Shown here piece by piece: positions 54,431-64,000 of a DNA stretch of 64,000 nucleotides (within the stretch, counting starts at the first letter, position 1; every line of letters starts with the position of its first letter). The DNA is taken from positions 1 through 64,000 of the forward strand of contig JAIMAI010000010.1 of NCBI GenBank assembly GCA_023512015.1, read 5' to 3'. The notes beneath the pieces are model-generated. The model worked only from the letters and a program-made list of their open reading frames with translations. It did not search any database and was not told the origin of the DNA. This DNA comes from Acidothermus sp. GTDB lineage: Bacteria > Actinomycetota > Actinomycetes > Acidothermales > Acidothermaceae. The position numbers and the translations under genes were made by a program.

Positions 54431-55189
54431 TTATCCAGCAGCAGGCCGCGGGCCCAGCAATGCCGCGCCGACACGCACGTGCGTCGCGCCGGCGGCGATC
54501 GCGGCTTCCAGATCGCCGCTCATTCCGGCCGACATGATCGTCGCATCTGGGTAGCGTTCGTGCAGTCGGTGGGCGACCTCGGCCAAGGTCTCGAAAGCGA
54601 GGCGTGGATCGCCGTCCACCGGAGCGATGCCCATCACCCCGCGCAGCGCCAGCTCGGGGACATCGGTGAGCAGGTCGGCGAGCCCGAGCGCCTCCGCCGG
54701 CGGCACGCCGCGACGCGAACCGGTCACCGCAGGCGGGTCCAGGTTCACCTGGATGAGGCACGGCAGGACCCGGCCGACGTCGCGGGCTCCGGCGGCGAGT
54801 CTGGGGAGCTGCTCCGGGCGGTCCACGGAGTGAACCAGCGCCGCATACCGCGCGACGGACCGGCACTTGTTGGTCTGCAGGGCCCCGACGAAGTGCCACC
54901 GCAGGACGTCCGGATCCATGCCCTTGGCCGCGAGCGCCGCCCGTTTGGCTCGGGCCTCCTGATCCCGGTTCTCTCCGATGTCGCGGATTCCGAGCTCATG
55001 CAGCAAGCGGATGTCGGAGGCGGGGAACGTCTTCGTCACCGCGATCACGGTGATCTGGGCAGGGTCGCGTCCAGCAGCCTGGCAGGCGCGACCGATCCTT
55101 TCCCGCAAACGGCGCAGGTTCTCGGCGAGGACGGCGCGGCGTTCCGCGGAAGACGGCGGGACCGGGCCCTGGTCGCCGTCCGTCGTCAC
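54431..55189 (-). CDS. YggS/PROSC-family pyridoxal-phosphate homeostasis protein
   Basis: 252 aa fold-type III PLP-binding protein. The PLP lysine is in ITVIAVTKTFPASDIRLLHELGIRDIGENRDQEA; WHFVGALQTNKCR is the second conserved block; LRGVMGIAP and SAGMSGDLEAAIAAGATHVRVGAALLG bind the phosphate. It keeps free PLP low and has no known enzymatic substrate. GTG 55189 overlaps the pgeF stop (GTGA). Confidence 0.92.
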   Translation of the reverse strand: MTTDGDQGPVPPSSAERRAVLAENLRRLRERIGRACQAAGRDPAQITVIAVTKTFPASDIRLLHELGIRDIGENRDQEARAKRAALAAKGMDPDVLRWHFVGALQTNKCRSVARYAALVHSVDRPEQLPRLAAGARDVGRVLPCLIQVNLDPPAVTGSRRGVPPAEALGLADLLTDVPELALRGVMGIAPVDGDPRLAFETLAEVAHRLHERYPDATIMSAGMSGDLEAAIAAGATHVRVGAALLGPRPAAG

Positions 55190-55965
55190 GCCTCCAACCA
55201 TGCCAGCAGGGCGTGCCGCCCGGTGCGGCCGTCGCGGCGATGGGAGAAGAAGCGGGGGTCCTCGTAGGTGCAACCCGCGACGACTCGGGTGACCTCGACT
55301 CCCCGCAGGCCAAGCTCCGCGTCCACCCCGGCCCGCAGGTCGAGCGCGGGGCGTCCCTCGGGAGTGCGGACGGCAGCGGCCGGAACCTTCGCTACGACCC
55401 GCGCGGCGACGTCCTCCCCGACCGGATAGCAGGCGGAGCAGATCGCCGGTCCGATCGCGGCGAGCAGCGGACCCTTCGCGCGGACGCGGACGGCGTCGAC
55501 GACCGCTTCGACCACACCGGCGAGCAGCCCCCGCCAGCCGCAGTGCCCGACGGCCACGACTCCGCCGCCTACGTCCGTCACTGCGAACGGAACGCAGTCG
55601 CCGGCAAGCGCCGCCAGCCCCACACCGGGCACGGTCGTCACCATGCCGTCGGCGACCGGGTCGGCGGCGGCTGAAGCGCGGGGAAAATCGATCTCCTCGA
55701 TGTGGGCACCGTGTTCGGCGTACTGGAAGCAGACGCTTCGCAGGCCGCAGGAGGCCTTCACGCGGCGGCGATTCTCGGCGACGGCGATCGGATCGTCGCC
55801 TACGGCGGTGCTGAGGTTGAGGGTGTCGTAGGGGGCGCGGCTCACTCCCCCCGCGCGGGTCGTCACCGCGAACCGGACCGCCGCCCCCAGCGAGCCGAGG
55901 AGCAACCCGGAACGCTGAGCGGCCGAGCCCGCCTTACTTGAGGAAGTCGGGGACGTCGAGCTCAT
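55186..55965 (-). CDS. pgeF: Peptidoglycan editing factor PgeF (YlmD, DUF152)
   Basis: Multicopper-oxidase-like single-domain protein of the purine nucleoside phosphorylase/laccase-domain family. Conserved: [65 protein letters not shown] (metal His and Cys) and [38 protein letters not shown] 55965 overlaps ftsZ by 32 bp and gives 259 aa; TTG 55905 (239 aa) is equally plausible, since the family core begins soon after it. Standard neighbour of ftsZ. Confidence 0.9.
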   Translation of the reverse strand: MSSTSPTSSSKAGSAAQRSGLLLGSLGAAVRFAVTTRAGGVSRAPYDTLNLSTAVGDDPIAVAENRRRVKASCGLRSVCFQYAEHGAHIEEIDFPRASAAADPVADGMVTTVPGVGLAALAGDCVPFAVTDVGGGVVAVGHCGWRGLLAGVVEAVVDAVRVRAKGPLLAAIGPAICSACYPVGEDVAARVVAKVPAAAVRTPEGRPALDLRAGVDAELGLRGVEVTRVVAGCTYEDPRFFSHRRDGRTGRHALLAWLEA

Positions 55966-57178
55966 CCGCCTGATCGTCGAAGACGATCGTGCGTCGGGGT
56001 CGCGGCGGAGTCGGGAAGGACGGCGGCTCGAAGCGTCCGTCGTCCGCCGCCGACCGCTCACCGGCAGCCGCGCCCACCGGAGCGAGCGGCGCGGTGGGCT
56101 CCGGCGCCGCAGCCGGCGTCGGCGGAGACAGGGTCACCGAGGGCTGCGGCGCAGCAGGGGTGGGGCGGTCGGCAGGAGAGCCCTGCTCGGCCTTCTCGCG
56201 GGCGGTCAGACGCGCACGGGACGGCGGCAGCACCCCGCCGTCGAAGCCGGCAGCGATCACTGTGACCCGTACCTCGTCTCCCAACGCGTCGTCGATCACA
56301 GCGCCGAAGATGATGTTGGCTTCGGGGTGGGCGGCCTCCGCGACCAGCCGCGCCGCCTCGTTGATCTCGAATAGGCCGAGGTCGGAGCCTCCCGCCACCG
56401 AGAGGAGGACGCCGCGAGCCCCGTCAATGGACGCTTCCAACAGCGGGCTGGAGATGGCCATCTCGGCCGCCGCGACGGCACGGTCCTCGCCGCGGGCGGA
56501 CCCGATCCCCATGAGCGCCGAGCCGGCGTTCGACATGATCGACTTGACGTCGGCGAAATCGAGATTGATCAACCCGGGGGTCGTGATCAGCTCTGTGATC
56601 CCCGAAACACCTTGAAGCAGGACTTGATCCGCGGAACGGAACGCGTCCAGCACGCTGATCTTGCGGTCGCTGATCGAGAGTAGCCGGTCGTTAGGGATCA
56701 CGATGAGGGTGTCGACCTCGCCGCGCAGAGCCTCGATTCCGCGTTCCGCCTGCTCGGCGCGGCGGCGGCCTTCGAAACCGAACGGACGGGTGACGACGCC
56801 GATGGTGAGGGCACCGAGGGAGCGCGCCACCCGGGCGACGACGGGAGCTCCCCCGGTCCCGGTCCCGCCTCCTTCGCCGGCGGTGACGAAGACCATGTCG
56901 GCGCCCTTGAGGACCTCTTCGATGTCCTCGACGTGGTCTTCGGCGGCCCGCCGTCCGACCTCCGGATCGGCCCCCGCGCCGAGGCCGCGGGTGAGCTCCC
57001 GACCGATGTCGAGCTTGACGTCGGCGTCGCTCATGAGCAGCGCCTGGGCGTCGGTGTTGATGGCGATGAACTCGACCCCCTTGAGCCCTACCTCGATCAT
57101 GCGGTTGACGGCGTTCACGCCGCCTCCGCCGATCCCCACAACCTTGATCACAGCCAGGTAGTTCTGGGGAGCTGCCAT
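55934..57178 (-). CDS. ftsZ: Cell division GTPase FtsZ
   Basis: 414 aa tubulin homologue. The N-terminal [20 protein letters not shown], the GTP-binding [19 protein letters not shown], the synergy-loop T7 motif [12 protein letters not shown] with catalytic Asp, and a Pro/Ala-rich linker (about 320-390) are seen. The C-terminal peptide [10 protein letters not shown] binds SepF and FtsW in actinobacteria. The gene immediately upstream is murC; ftsQ, which normally lies between, is absent. Confidence 0.97.
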   Translation of the reverse strand: MAAPQNYLAVIKVVGIGGGGVNAVNRMIEVGLKGVEFIAINTDAQALLMSDADVKLDIGRELTRGLGAGADPEVGRRAAEDHVEDIEEVLKGADMVFVTAGEGGGTGTGGAPVVARVARSLGALTIGVVTRPFGFEGRRRAEQAERGIEALRGEVDTLIVIPNDRLLSISDRKISVLDAFRSADQVLLQGVSGITELITTPGLINLDFADVKSIMSNAGSALMGIGSARGEDRAVAAAEMAISSPLLEASIDGARGVLLSVAGGSDLGLFEINEAARLVAEAAHPEANIIFGAVIDDALGDEVRVTVIAAGFDGGVLPPSRARLTAREKAEQGSPADRPTPAAPQPSVTLSPPTPAAAPEPTAPLAPVGAAAGERSAADDGRFEPPSFPTPPRPRRTIVFDDQADELDVPDFLK

Positions 57179-57240
57179 TTCTGCGTTGCCTTCCGTCGAG
57201 TCCGGACTGCCTCTGCTCTCGGCGTGTCGCGTACCCTCAC

Positions 57241-57269
57241 CCTCAAGTAGAGGCTTATAGTTATGTCAA
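57241..57269 (-). promoter_or_regulatory. Putative ftsZ promoter element
   Basis: On the minus strand TTGACATAACTATAAGCC is followed by CCTCTACTTGAGG, an inverted CCTC/GAGG pair, 60-90 bases before ftsZ. Similar TTGACATAACT...CCTC sequences precede ftsZ in other actinobacteria as I recall them. TTGACA is a consensus -35, but no hexamer at 17-18 bp fits the -10 consensus well. The rest of the 243-bp gap has nothing coding. Confidence 0.4.
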
Positions 57270-57421
57270 CCTGGCATGACCCTACGCAGCGGACGGCCGA
57301 CCGGTCAACGATGCCGTTCGGCGTGTCGCCGATCGGCCGTGTGTCATGCCACCGTCGCGCTCAGCCCCACGGGCGCCCGCAGTGCTGCGCGCAACCCCAG
57401 CGCGCAGCCTTACCGCTGCCC

Positions 57422-58834
57422 TCAGCCCCACCGTTGCCGAAGAGCATCGAGAACGAGCGGCGGCAGCAGGGCGACGTCCCCTCCGGCGCCCATCGTCACG
57501 ATGAGATCTCCCGGTCGGGCGCGGTCCACCAACTGCGCTGGGACGGCGGACCACGAAGGTTCGAAGACCACCCGGGACGACGGGAGAGGCACTGCCGCGG
57601 CAAGCGCCGTCCCCGTACCGTCCGGCAGCGGGGTCTCCCCCGGCGCATACACCTCCATGACGACGACCTCGTCCGCCAACGCCAACGCCTCGCCGAACTC
57701 ACGGCGGAACGCCGCCGTCCGGTAGTAGTGGTGCGGCTGGAAAGCGACGACCAGCCGACCGCCGTCCGCGACCACCCGGGCGGCCCGCAACGTTGCCGCG
57801 ATCTCCGTGGGGTGGTGGGCGTAGTCGTCGAAGACCCGGATTCCGCCCACTTCTCCCTGGGGCTCGAACCGCCGACGCGCTCCGGTGAACTCCCCCAGAC
57901 CGGCGACGATCTCCGCAAGCGGGAGACCCAGGCCGAGGCCGACCGCAATCGCAGCAGCCGCATTCTGCACGTTGTGCGTCCCCGGGACGCGCAGCCGCAC
58001 CTCCCCAAGAGACTCGCCGTCCGCGGCGACCCGGAATCGGCTCCCGAGTCCCGCGACCTCCACCTCCTCGATGCGGACGTCGGCATGCTCGCTGCTGCCG
58101 TAGCAGCGCACGGCGGTGCCGCGCTCCCGCGCACGCTGCGCGAGCCAGGCGGCTCCGGGATCGTCGGCGCACGCGACCAGGAAGCCGTCGACCGGAATCT
58201 TCGCGGCGAAGTGATCGAAAGCGTCACGGATCGCGTCGAGATCCGGGAAGTGGTTGAGATGATCGGCTTCGATGTTGGTGACCACGGCCACCTCGAACGG
58301 CAGCAGCAGGAAGGACGCGTCGCTCTCGTCGGCTTCAGCGACGAAGAACGGCCCTGTCCCGGCGTGCCCGTTGGAGCCTGGTTCCCCCAGGTCCGCGCCG
58401 ATCGCAAACGACGGATCCGCCCCGCACCTCTGCAACATCCGCACGATCATCGACGTGGTCGTGGTCTTGCCGTGGGTGCCCGCCACCGCGATGCCGCGGC
58501 TCCCGGCCATCACCGCCGCGAGGGCCGCCGCGCGGGGCAGCACCCGGCATCCGCGCTCGCGAGCCGCCTTGACTTCGGGGTTGGACGGCGGGACGGCGGT
58601 GGAGACCACCACGGTGTCCCCCGGACCGAGGGCGGCGACGTGGGCGGGGTCGTGGCCGACGTCCACACTCGCGCCTACGGCCCGCAGCGCGGCGAGCACT
58701 CGGGCGTCGCGTGCATCGCAGCCGGAGACCGCAGCGCCGCGGGCGAGCAGGATACGCGCGATGCCGGACATCCCCCCACCCCCGATACCGATCATGTGGA
58801 TGCGGCCGAGCTCTTCCAGGCCGGGCACGGTCAT
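57422..58834 (-). CDS. murC: UDP-N-acetylmuramate--L-alanine ligase
   Basis: 470 aa Mur ligase adding L-Ala to UDP-MurNAc. Rossmann start [21 protein letters not shown] loop [40 protein letters not shown] with the carbamylation-region residues, [17 protein letters not shown] and [16 protein letters not shown] with [12 protein letters not shown] 58834 overlaps the murG stop (ATGA). Confidence 0.96.
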   Translation of the reverse strand: MTVPGLEELGRIHMIGIGGGGMSGIARILLARGAAVSGCDARDARVLAALRAVGASVDVGHDPAHVAALGPGDTVVVSTAVPPSNPEVKAARERGCRVLPRAAALAAVMAGSRGIAVAGTHGKTTTTSMIVRMLQRCGADPSFAIGADLGEPGSNGHAGTGPFFVAEADESDASFLLLPFEVAVVTNIEADHLNHFPDLDAIRDAFDHFAAKIPVDGFLVACADDPGAAWLAQRARERGTAVRCYGSSEHADVRIEEVEVAGLGSRFRVAADGESLGEVRLRVPGTHNVQNAAAAIAVGLGLGLPLAEIVAGLGEFTGARRRFEPQGEVGGIRVFDDYAHHPTEIAATLRAARVVADGGRLVVAFQPHHYYRTAAFRREFGEALALADEVVVMEVYAPGETPLPDGTGTALAAAVPLPSSRVVFEPSWSAVPAQLVDRARPGDLIVTMGAGGDVALLPPLVLDALRQRWG

Positions 58835-59958
58835 CGCGTGCCCCCGATGCGCCGACTCTCCGCCGCCTGCAGCACCAAGTCGGCGAGCCGCTCATCGGCG
58901 TCCCGACGGCCGTGAGCCGCGGCCCGCTGCGCCATCTGCGCCAGCCGCTCCCGATCCGTGACCAAAGGAAGCACGACCGAGCGGATCGCTCCGCGCCGCA
59001 GCTCCGCATCCGAGATCAGCACGCCTCCCCCGGCCCGCACCACCGGACGGGCGTTGAGCCGCTGTTCCCCGTTGCCGTGAGGCAACGGCACGTACACCGC
59101 CGGCAACCCGACTGCCGCCAACTCCGCGCAGGTGAGCGCGCCTGCGCGACACAGCAGGAGGTCCGCCGCCGCATAGACCAGCTCCATGCGATCGGCGTAG
59201 GCGAGCAGCACGTACGGCGGCGCGTCGGAGGGAAGGCCGGCGCGGGCGGCGTCCGCCGCCGGCTGGACTTCGGCGAACTGCTTGGGACCGGCGACGTGGA
59301 CCACCTGGACTCCGGCGGTGGCCAGCTCGGGAAGCGCATCGATCACCGCTTGGTTGATCGAGCGAGCTCCCTGGGAGCCGCCGGTCACCGCAAGGGTCGG
59401 GGCGTCGGGGAGTAAGCCGAAGTGCTCCCGGGCCTCGGCTCGCAGCTTCGCCCGGTCCAGAGTCGTGATCGCCGTCCGGAGGGGGATACCGACCGTCACC
59501 GCGTGGGGCAGACGGATCGAGGGATCGGCCACGGCCACGAAGCGGGTGAACCGAGCCCCCCACCGGTTCGCCAGGCCGGGCCGGGCGTTCGCTTCGTGGA
59601 CGACGTACGGAAGTCGCATCCGGCGGGCAGCCAGGTACGCGGGCAGGGCGACGTACCCGCCGAACCCCACCACGACGGAGGCTCCGACGTCGGCGAGGAT
59701 CTTCTCCACGCTGGTGACCGCTTCGCGCAGCCGCCCGGGCACGGCGAGCAGGGCGGGCGTGAGGCGACGCGGCAGCGGCACCGCCGGAATGAGGGCCAGC
59801 TCGAATCCGCGGGCCGGCACCAGGCGGGTTTCCAGACCACGGCTCGTACCGAGCATCGTCACCCCGATCCCGGGGTCTCGCCGCCGCAGCGCTTCGGCCA
59901 AGGCGAGCGCGGGCTCGATGTGACCGGCGGTCCCCCCGCCGGCGAGGACGACGTGCAC
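58831..59958 (-). CDS. murG: UDP-N-acetylglucosamine--lipid I N-acetylglucosaminyltransferase
   Basis: 375 aa GT28 enzyme making lipid II at the inner membrane face. [22 protein letters not shown] is the glycine-rich acceptor loop; [36 protein letters not shown] (donor loop) and [34 protein letters not shown] are present. The usual family form is HEQN; here it is HEAN. GTG 59958 lies 5 bases after the ftsW stop; the longer ORF is ftsW in another frame. Confidence 0.95.
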   Translation of the reverse strand: MHVVLAGGGTAGHIEPALALAEALRRRDPGIGVTMLGTSRGLETRLVPARGFELALIPAVPLPRRLTPALLAVPGRLREAVTSVEKILADVGASVVVGFGGYVALPAYLAARRMRLPYVVHEANARPGLANRWGARFTRFVAVADPSIRLPHAVTVGIPLRTAITTLDRAKLRAEAREHFGLLPDAPTLAVTGGSQGARSINQAVIDALPELATAGVQVVHVAGPKQFAEVQPAADAARAGLPSDAPPYVLLAYADRMELVYAAADLLLCRAGALTCAELAAVGLPAVYVPLPHGNGEQRLNARPVVRAGGGVLISDAELRRGAIRSVVLPLVTDRERLAQMAQRAAAHGRRDADERLADLVLQAAESRRIGGTR

Positions 59959-59963
59959 GGCCC

Positions 59964-61274
59964 CTACCCGGCCATCCGGGGCCGAGCCCCACCCGGACGG
60001 TCGTGACCCGCAGGGCTCGGCGCGAAGCGGCGGAGAACCCGGCTGATCCGACCGGGTCCGCGGGCCGCACGGGCCCGCAGTGCGGCCGGCTCGTGGCGGG
60101 CCAACGACATGAGCACCCCCAACGCCACCATCGTCGGGATCAGCGAGGACCCTCCTGCGGAGATGAGCGGGAGCGGAATACCCGTGATCGGAAGCAAGCC
60201 GATGACCGCTCCGATGTTCACCAGGGCCTGCACGGTGATCCACGCCGTGATGCCGCAGGCTGCGAGCCGGGCGAAGCTGTCGCGGCTGCGTTGGGCCACC
60301 CGAATTCCCGCGTAGGCCAGAACGGCGAAGACGGCCAGCACCGCGAGCGACCCGACCAAACCCAGTTCCTCCCCAATGATCGCGAAGATGAAGTCGTTGT
60401 GCGCTTGGGGAAGATACCCCCACTTCTCTCGGCTGTTACCCAAGCCCAACCCCCACCAGCCGCCCGAGCCGAGGGCGTAGATTCCCTGGCCCGCCTGCCA
60501 GCCGGTGTTGTGGAGGTCGGAGAACGGGTCGCCGAAACTCAACAGCCGCTGCAGCCGGTACGGCTCACTGATCGCGAGGTATGCGACGGCGGTTGCGGCC
60601 AAGCCCACCAGAAGGACGAAGAGGCGCAGCGGCGTACCGACCACCCAGAGCAGCACCAAGACGATCGCCATGAGCACCAGCGAGGTACCGAGATCCCGCT
60701 CCTTCAACACCAAGCCGATCAGCACTGCGCTGATCGGAGCCAACGGGATCAGGAGGTGGCGGTAGGCGTCCAGCGTGCCGTACGCCTGCTTGCGGGCGAG
60801 CAGATCCGCCCCGAAGATCACCAATGCGAGCTTCGCGAGCTCCGACGGCTGCAACGACAGTCCTCCGAAGGCCAGCCACCGACGCGCACCGTTGATCGAC
60901 ACACCGAGGCCCGGGACCAGGACGGCAAGCAAGGCGACGGTCGTGACGATCAGCAGCGGGTACGCCGTCCACCGCAGGACGCGAAGCGGCGTCACCGCTG
61001 CCGCGATCATCAGTGGGAGCCCGATGCCGACCCACAGAGCTTGCTTCTCGGCGATCGCAAGGGAAACCCGGGTGCCCTCTACGTAAGAGGCGGACCAGAC
61101 CATGACCAGGCCGAAACCGGTGAGCAGACAACTGCAGGCAAGCACCAGATAGAAGGAGGCAAGCGGTCGCCCAAGCAACGGCAGCCGCCCCGCGGCGATC
61201 CGGCCGTGCCGCTGAGCCGAGCGGGCACCGACCCTGCCGACCGGCCGACCCCCCGTGATCGAAGAGACGCTCAC
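59964..61274 (-). CDS. ftsW: SEDS peptidoglycan glycosyltransferase FtsW
   Basis: 436 aa with about ten helices. SEDS signatures: [97 protein letters not shown] with the catalytic Asp region, and [18 protein letters not shown]. It polymerises septal glycan together with a class B PBP. GTG 61274 overlaps the murD stop (GTGA). The basic C-terminal tail is about 35 residues. Confidence 0.95.
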   Translation of the reverse strand: MSVSSITGGRPVGRVGARSAQRHGRIAAGRLPLLGRPLASFYLVLACSCLLTGFGLVMVWSASYVEGTRVSLAIAEKQALWVGIGLPLMIAAAVTPLRVLRWTAYPLLIVTTVALLAVLVPGLGVSINGARRWLAFGGLSLQPSELAKLALVIFGADLLARKQAYGTLDAYRHLLIPLAPISAVLIGLVLKERDLGTSLVLMAIVLVLLWVVGTPLRLFVLLVGLAATAVAYLAISEPYRLQRLLSFGDPFSDLHNTGWQAGQGIYALGSGGWWGLGLGNSREKWGYLPQAHNDFIFAIIGEELGLVGSLAVLAVFAVLAYAGIRVAQRSRDSFARLAACGITAWITVQALVNIGAVIGLLPITGIPLPLISAGGSSLIPTMVALGVLMSLARHEPAALRARAARGPGRISRVLRRFAPSPAGHDRPGGARPRMAG

Positions 61275-62767
61275 CTGGGCTCCCCTCCGCCGTCCGACTC
61301 GCCCCGCTCGTCGTGTCGCGCGATGCCGAGGAACCGCCGGACGGCCTCCGCGAACGCCTCCCCGCGCTGCCGGTAGTCGCGGAACATGTCGTACGACGCC
61401 GCGGCCGGGGAGAGCACGACGGTGTCCCCAGGGGCCGCGAGGTCGGCTGCGGCGCGTACGGCGGTATCCAGGACGGCGGACACGTCCCCAGTCTCGGCTC
61501 CCCCGACGTCGACGACCGGCACCTCGGGGGCGTGTCGACGCAACGCCTCGGCGATCTCTTTGCGGCACTGGCCGAGGAGCACCACCCCGCGGAGCCGGTC
61601 GGCGACCTGGGCGACGAGCTCGTCGAAGGAGACGTCCTTGCCGAGCCCCCCGGCAACCCACACGATCCGCTCGAAGGATGTGAGGGCGGCAGCCGCGGCG
61701 TGCGGGCTGGTGGCCTTGGAATCGTCGACCCAGCGTACGCCCCCGGCCTCGGCGATTGTGGCGAGGCGGTGAGGAGCGGGCGTGAAAGCCCGCAACCCGT
61801 CGCGCACCGCATCGGCGTCCACCCCGTAGGCACGGGCGAGCGCCGCCGCGGCGAGGGCGTTGGCGACATTGTGCGCACCGGGGACCGGGATGTCTCCGAG
61901 GGCGGCCAGCCGGACGGCGTCGTGCTCGGGATCCCCGACGAACGCCCGGTCCACCAGCCACCCGTCGTAGATGCCGAGCTGGCCGGGGCGCGGCGAGGAC
62001 AAGGTGAACCCGACCCGCCTGCCGGGGGCTCGGGCGAGCAGCCGGACCGTCTGCGGATCGTCGAGGTTGCCGACCGCACAGGTGCGGGCGTGCGCGAAGG
62101 CCAGGCCCTTCGACGCGGCGTAATCGGCGAACGACCCACCCCACCAGTCCAGGTGATCGGGCGCGACGTTGAGCACGGCCGCCGCGAGCGGCGCAACCGA
62201 GCGTGACCAATGCAGTTGGAAGCTCCCGAGTTCAACGGCCAGCACATCGTAGGGGCCATCGACGAGATCGACCAAGGCCACGCCGATGTTTCCGGCGGCG
62301 AGCGTCCGCAGCCCGGCCGCACGAAGGATCGCTTCGAGCATGAGGGTCGTCGTGGTCTTGCCGTCGGTACCCGTCACCACCAGCCATTCCGCAGCCCCCG
62401 GGGGACGTAGCCGCCAGGCAAGCTCCGGTTCTCCCCAGACCGGGACGCCGTGGGCGGCGGCGGCCGCGAACAGCGGAGCCTCCCGTCGCCAACCTGGGGA
62501 GGTGACGACGAGTTGGACGCCGTCCGGCCAGCTCGCGCCGTCACCGAGGCGGACCTGCACCCCCGCGTCGCGAAGCTCCGCGGCCACGGCCTGCTCCGCC
62601 GGACCGTCGCGGTCGTCCACGGCGATGACCCGCGCTCCCCTGGCGGCGAGCACCCGCGCCGCCGCGCGGCCGGCGATCCCGACACCGGCGACGCACACGG
62701 TGAGCTCGTGCCACGGTGCGTCGTGGCCGGCGTCCGCAAGCCAGCGGGGGCTCGAAGGGACAGTCAT
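61271..62767 (-). CDS. murD: UDP-N-acetylmuramoylalanine--D-glutamate ligase
   Basis: 498 aa Mur ligase. N-terminal [42 protein letters not shown] loop [82 protein letters not shown] and [28 protein letters not shown] stands where ELSSFQL is usual. ATG 62767 overlaps the mraY stop; the ORF-track extension is mraY in another frame. Confidence 0.95.
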   Translation of the reverse strand: MTVPSSPRWLADAGHDAPWHELTVCVAGVGIAGRAAARVLAARGARVIAVDDRDGPAEQAVAAELRDAGVQVRLGDGASWPDGVQLVVTSPGWRREAPLFAAAAAHGVPVWGEPELAWRLRPPGAAEWLVVTGTDGKTTTTLMLEAILRAAGLRTLAAGNIGVALVDLVDGPYDVLAVELGSFQLHWSRSVAPLAAAVLNVAPDHLDWWGGSFADYAASKGLAFAHARTCAVGNLDDPQTVRLLARAPGRRVGFTLSSPRPGQLGIYDGWLVDRAFVGDPEHDAVRLAALGDIPVPGAHNVANALAAAALARAYGVDADAVRDGLRAFTPAPHRLATIAEAGGVRWVDDSKATSPHAAAAALTSFERIVWVAGGLGKDVSFDELVAQVADRLRGVVLLGQCRKEIAEALRRHAPEVPVVDVGGAETGDVSAVLDTAVRAAADLAAPGDTVVLSPAAASYDMFRDYRQRGEAFAEAVRRFLGIARHDERGESDGGGEPR

Positions 62768-63825
62768 CCCTGCCACGTGATCCACTCCCCGTAGAAGACA
62801 CCGAGGCCGAGGGCAACCGCCAGACCGGCGATGATCCAGAATCTGATGACGATCGTGACCTCCGCCCAGCCCTTGAGCTCGAAATGGTGTTGCAGCGGAG
62901 CCATCTTGAACACTCGGCGGCGGGTGAGCTTGAACGAGGCGATCTGCACGATGCTCGACATGGTGATCAAGACGAAAAGTCCCCCGAGGATCGCCAGCAG
63001 CAGTTCGGTGTGGGCCATCACCGCCAACCCCGCCAGACCACCCCCGAGGGCGAGCGAGCCCGTGTCTCCCATGAAGATCCGCGCGGGGGCGGCGTTCCAC
63101 CAGAGGAATCCCGCGCATGCCCCGGCGAACGCCGCCGCCACGATCGCAAGGTCGAACGGGTCGCGGACCTCATAACAGCCGGGGGCCATCTTGGTGAGGC
63201 AAGCATTACGAGCCTGCCAGAACGTGATGATCACAAAAGCGGCGAAGACCATCGTCGCGGTGCCGGTGGCCAGGCCGTCCAAGCCGTCGGTGAGGTTGAC
63301 GCCGTTGGAGGTCGAGGCCACCAGGATCAACGCCCAGATCACGAAGCCGATGGTGCCGAGGGTCACCGTGGTGTCCCGTACGAACGACACGTGCGTGGAC
63401 GCCGGCCGCAACCCCGCGTGATTGGGGAACTGCACGGCGAGGATCCCGAAAACCACGGCGACGATGATCTGTCCGGCGAGCTTGGTACGAGCCCGTAGAC
63501 CGAGGTTCCGCTGCATCCTGATTTTGATCATGTCGTCGAGGAAGCCGACCAGTCCCAGGCCGGTGGCAAGGGCGAGGACGAGGACCCCAGAAGCGGTGGG
63601 CCCGGAGCCGACCGATCCGTTTGCAGCGAGGTAGCCGAGGATCGCCGCGGCAAGGATCACCGTGCCGCCCATCGTCGGAGTTCCGCGCTTGGTGTGGTGG
63701 GTGGTGGGGCCGTCGTCCCGGATGAGCTGGCCGTAGCCCCGACTGCGGAAGAAGCGGATTGCCAGCGGCGTCCCGAAGAGCGACACGATGAGCGCGATGG
63801 AGGCGGCGACGAGGATCACTTTCAC
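62764..63825 (-). CDS. mraY: Phospho-N-acetylmuramoyl-pentapeptide transferase
   Basis: 353 aa, ten-helix enzyme making lipid I. Conserved [54 protein letters not shown] with the DD(M) motif, [41 protein letters not shown] and [25 protein letters not shown] 63825 overlaps the murF stop (GTGA). Confidence 0.96.
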   Translation of the reverse strand: MKVILVAASIALIVSLFGTPLAIRFFRSRGYGQLIRDDGPTTHHTKRGTPTMGGTVILAAAILGYLAANGSVGSGPTASGVLVLALATGLGLVGFLDDMIKIRMQRNLGLRARTKLAGQIIVAVVFGILAVQFPNHAGLRPASTHVSFVRDTTVTLGTIGFVIWALILVASTSNGVNLTDGLDGLATGTATMVFAAFVIITFWQARNACLTKMAPGCYEVRDPFDLAIVAAAFAGACAGFLWWNAAPARIFMGDTGSLALGGGLAGLAVMAHTELLLAILGGLFVLITMSSIVQIASFKLTRRRVFKMAPLQHHFELKGWAEVTIVIRFWIIAGLAVALGLGVFYGEWITWQG

Positions 63826-64000
63826 GCCGACCCCTCACCGAAGGCCGGCTCTCCGAGCAACCGTGCCGCGACCCGCTCCAGACCGAAGGCTCGGGACGCC
63901 TTGACGAGGACGACGTCCCCGTCGGCGAGGTCGGGGGCGAGGAGCGCGGCCGCGGTCTCGGCGTCGGTCACGTGATCGACGGAGTCCATCCCGGCCTCGA
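63822..64000 (-). CDS. murF: MurF (UDP-MurNAc-pentapeptide synthetase), C-terminal fragment cut by window edge
   Basis: Only the last 58 codons are inside the window. The frame [51 protein letters not shown] contains the C-terminal MurF signature GDxVLVKxSRxxGLE. The TGA overlaps the mraY start. Gene order murF-mraY-murD-ftsW-murG-murC is the normal one. Confidence 0.9.
   Translation of the reverse strand, partial: EAGMDSVDHVTDAETAAALLAPDLADGDVVLVKASRAFGLERVAARLLGEPAFGEGSA

Noticed and set aside
57282-57554. Possible ftsQ remnant on the minus strand
   Set aside because: The 90-aa frame is Arg/Ala-rich, overlaps the end of murC and has no POTRA or membrane segment.

Overview
The window is chromosomal DNA of a high-GC actinobacterium. 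Indicators are PriA in place of HisA, a Wag31/DivIVA–SepF–YggT division cluster, a BsaP-type biotin synthase helper, a histone-tail TraR/DksA protein, frequent GTG starts and chains of 4-bp GTGA/ATGA overlaps. The core gene order (mur/fts cluster, divIVA, ileS, traR, lspA, rluA, then dnaE and hisDCBH-priA) is the usual actinobacterial one. An Acidothermus/Frankia-like relative is possible, but that is inference only.

Layout. 1-900: truncated lipoprotein-type gene (DUF6318-like) and a gene remnant. 1211-8684: an acetate/monocarboxylate module in which satP-acs is divergent from a five-gene operon (LytS kinase, LytTR regulator, small membrane protein, 52-aa zinc ribbon, ActP/MctC-like symporter). 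8688-13106: hisD-hisC-hisB-hisH-priA on the minus strand. 13239-15661: ABC exporter and a membrane protein. 15767-19291: dnaE. 19380-22487: bioF-bioD and a Gfo/Idh/MocA oxidoreductase. 22591-40418: a visibly lower-GC catabolic block. 40475-44691: yjbQ-bioB-bsaP-bioA-P450, the second half of the biotin locus. 44744-52477: ACT protein, rluA, lspA, traR, ileS, a hypothetical gene and a small membrane protein. 52490-64000: divIVA, yggT, sepF, yggS, pgeF, ftsZ, murC, murG, ftsW, murD, mraY and the end of murF.

The most unusual part is the 18-kb block that separates the two halves of the biotin locus. One minus-strand run (36069 to 22591) encodes E1alpha and E1beta of a 2-oxoacid/acyloin dehydrogenase, a free-standing lipoyl domain with no E2 core or E3, an SDR, three MDR dehydrogenases, a ribose-type importer, a VOC protein and an EboE-like TIM-barrel protein. 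In the importer both ATPase cassettes and one permease are fused in one chain, with a second separate permease. Divergent genes add a hydroxyisobutyrate-dehydrogenase-like enzyme, an XRE-cupin regulator, an M24 protein with an altered metal ligand and a PRISE-type reductase. The block looks like a self-contained import-and-oxidation route for an unidentified small polyol, sugar or acyloin. The importer genes have a near-consensus promoter preceded by three perfect 19-bp tandem repeats, and the regulator/M24 gap holds an inverted repeat over a -35 box.

No tRNA, rRNA, CRISPR array, integrase, transposase or origin was seen. All starts were judged by eye from overlaps and Shine-Dalgarno sequences.
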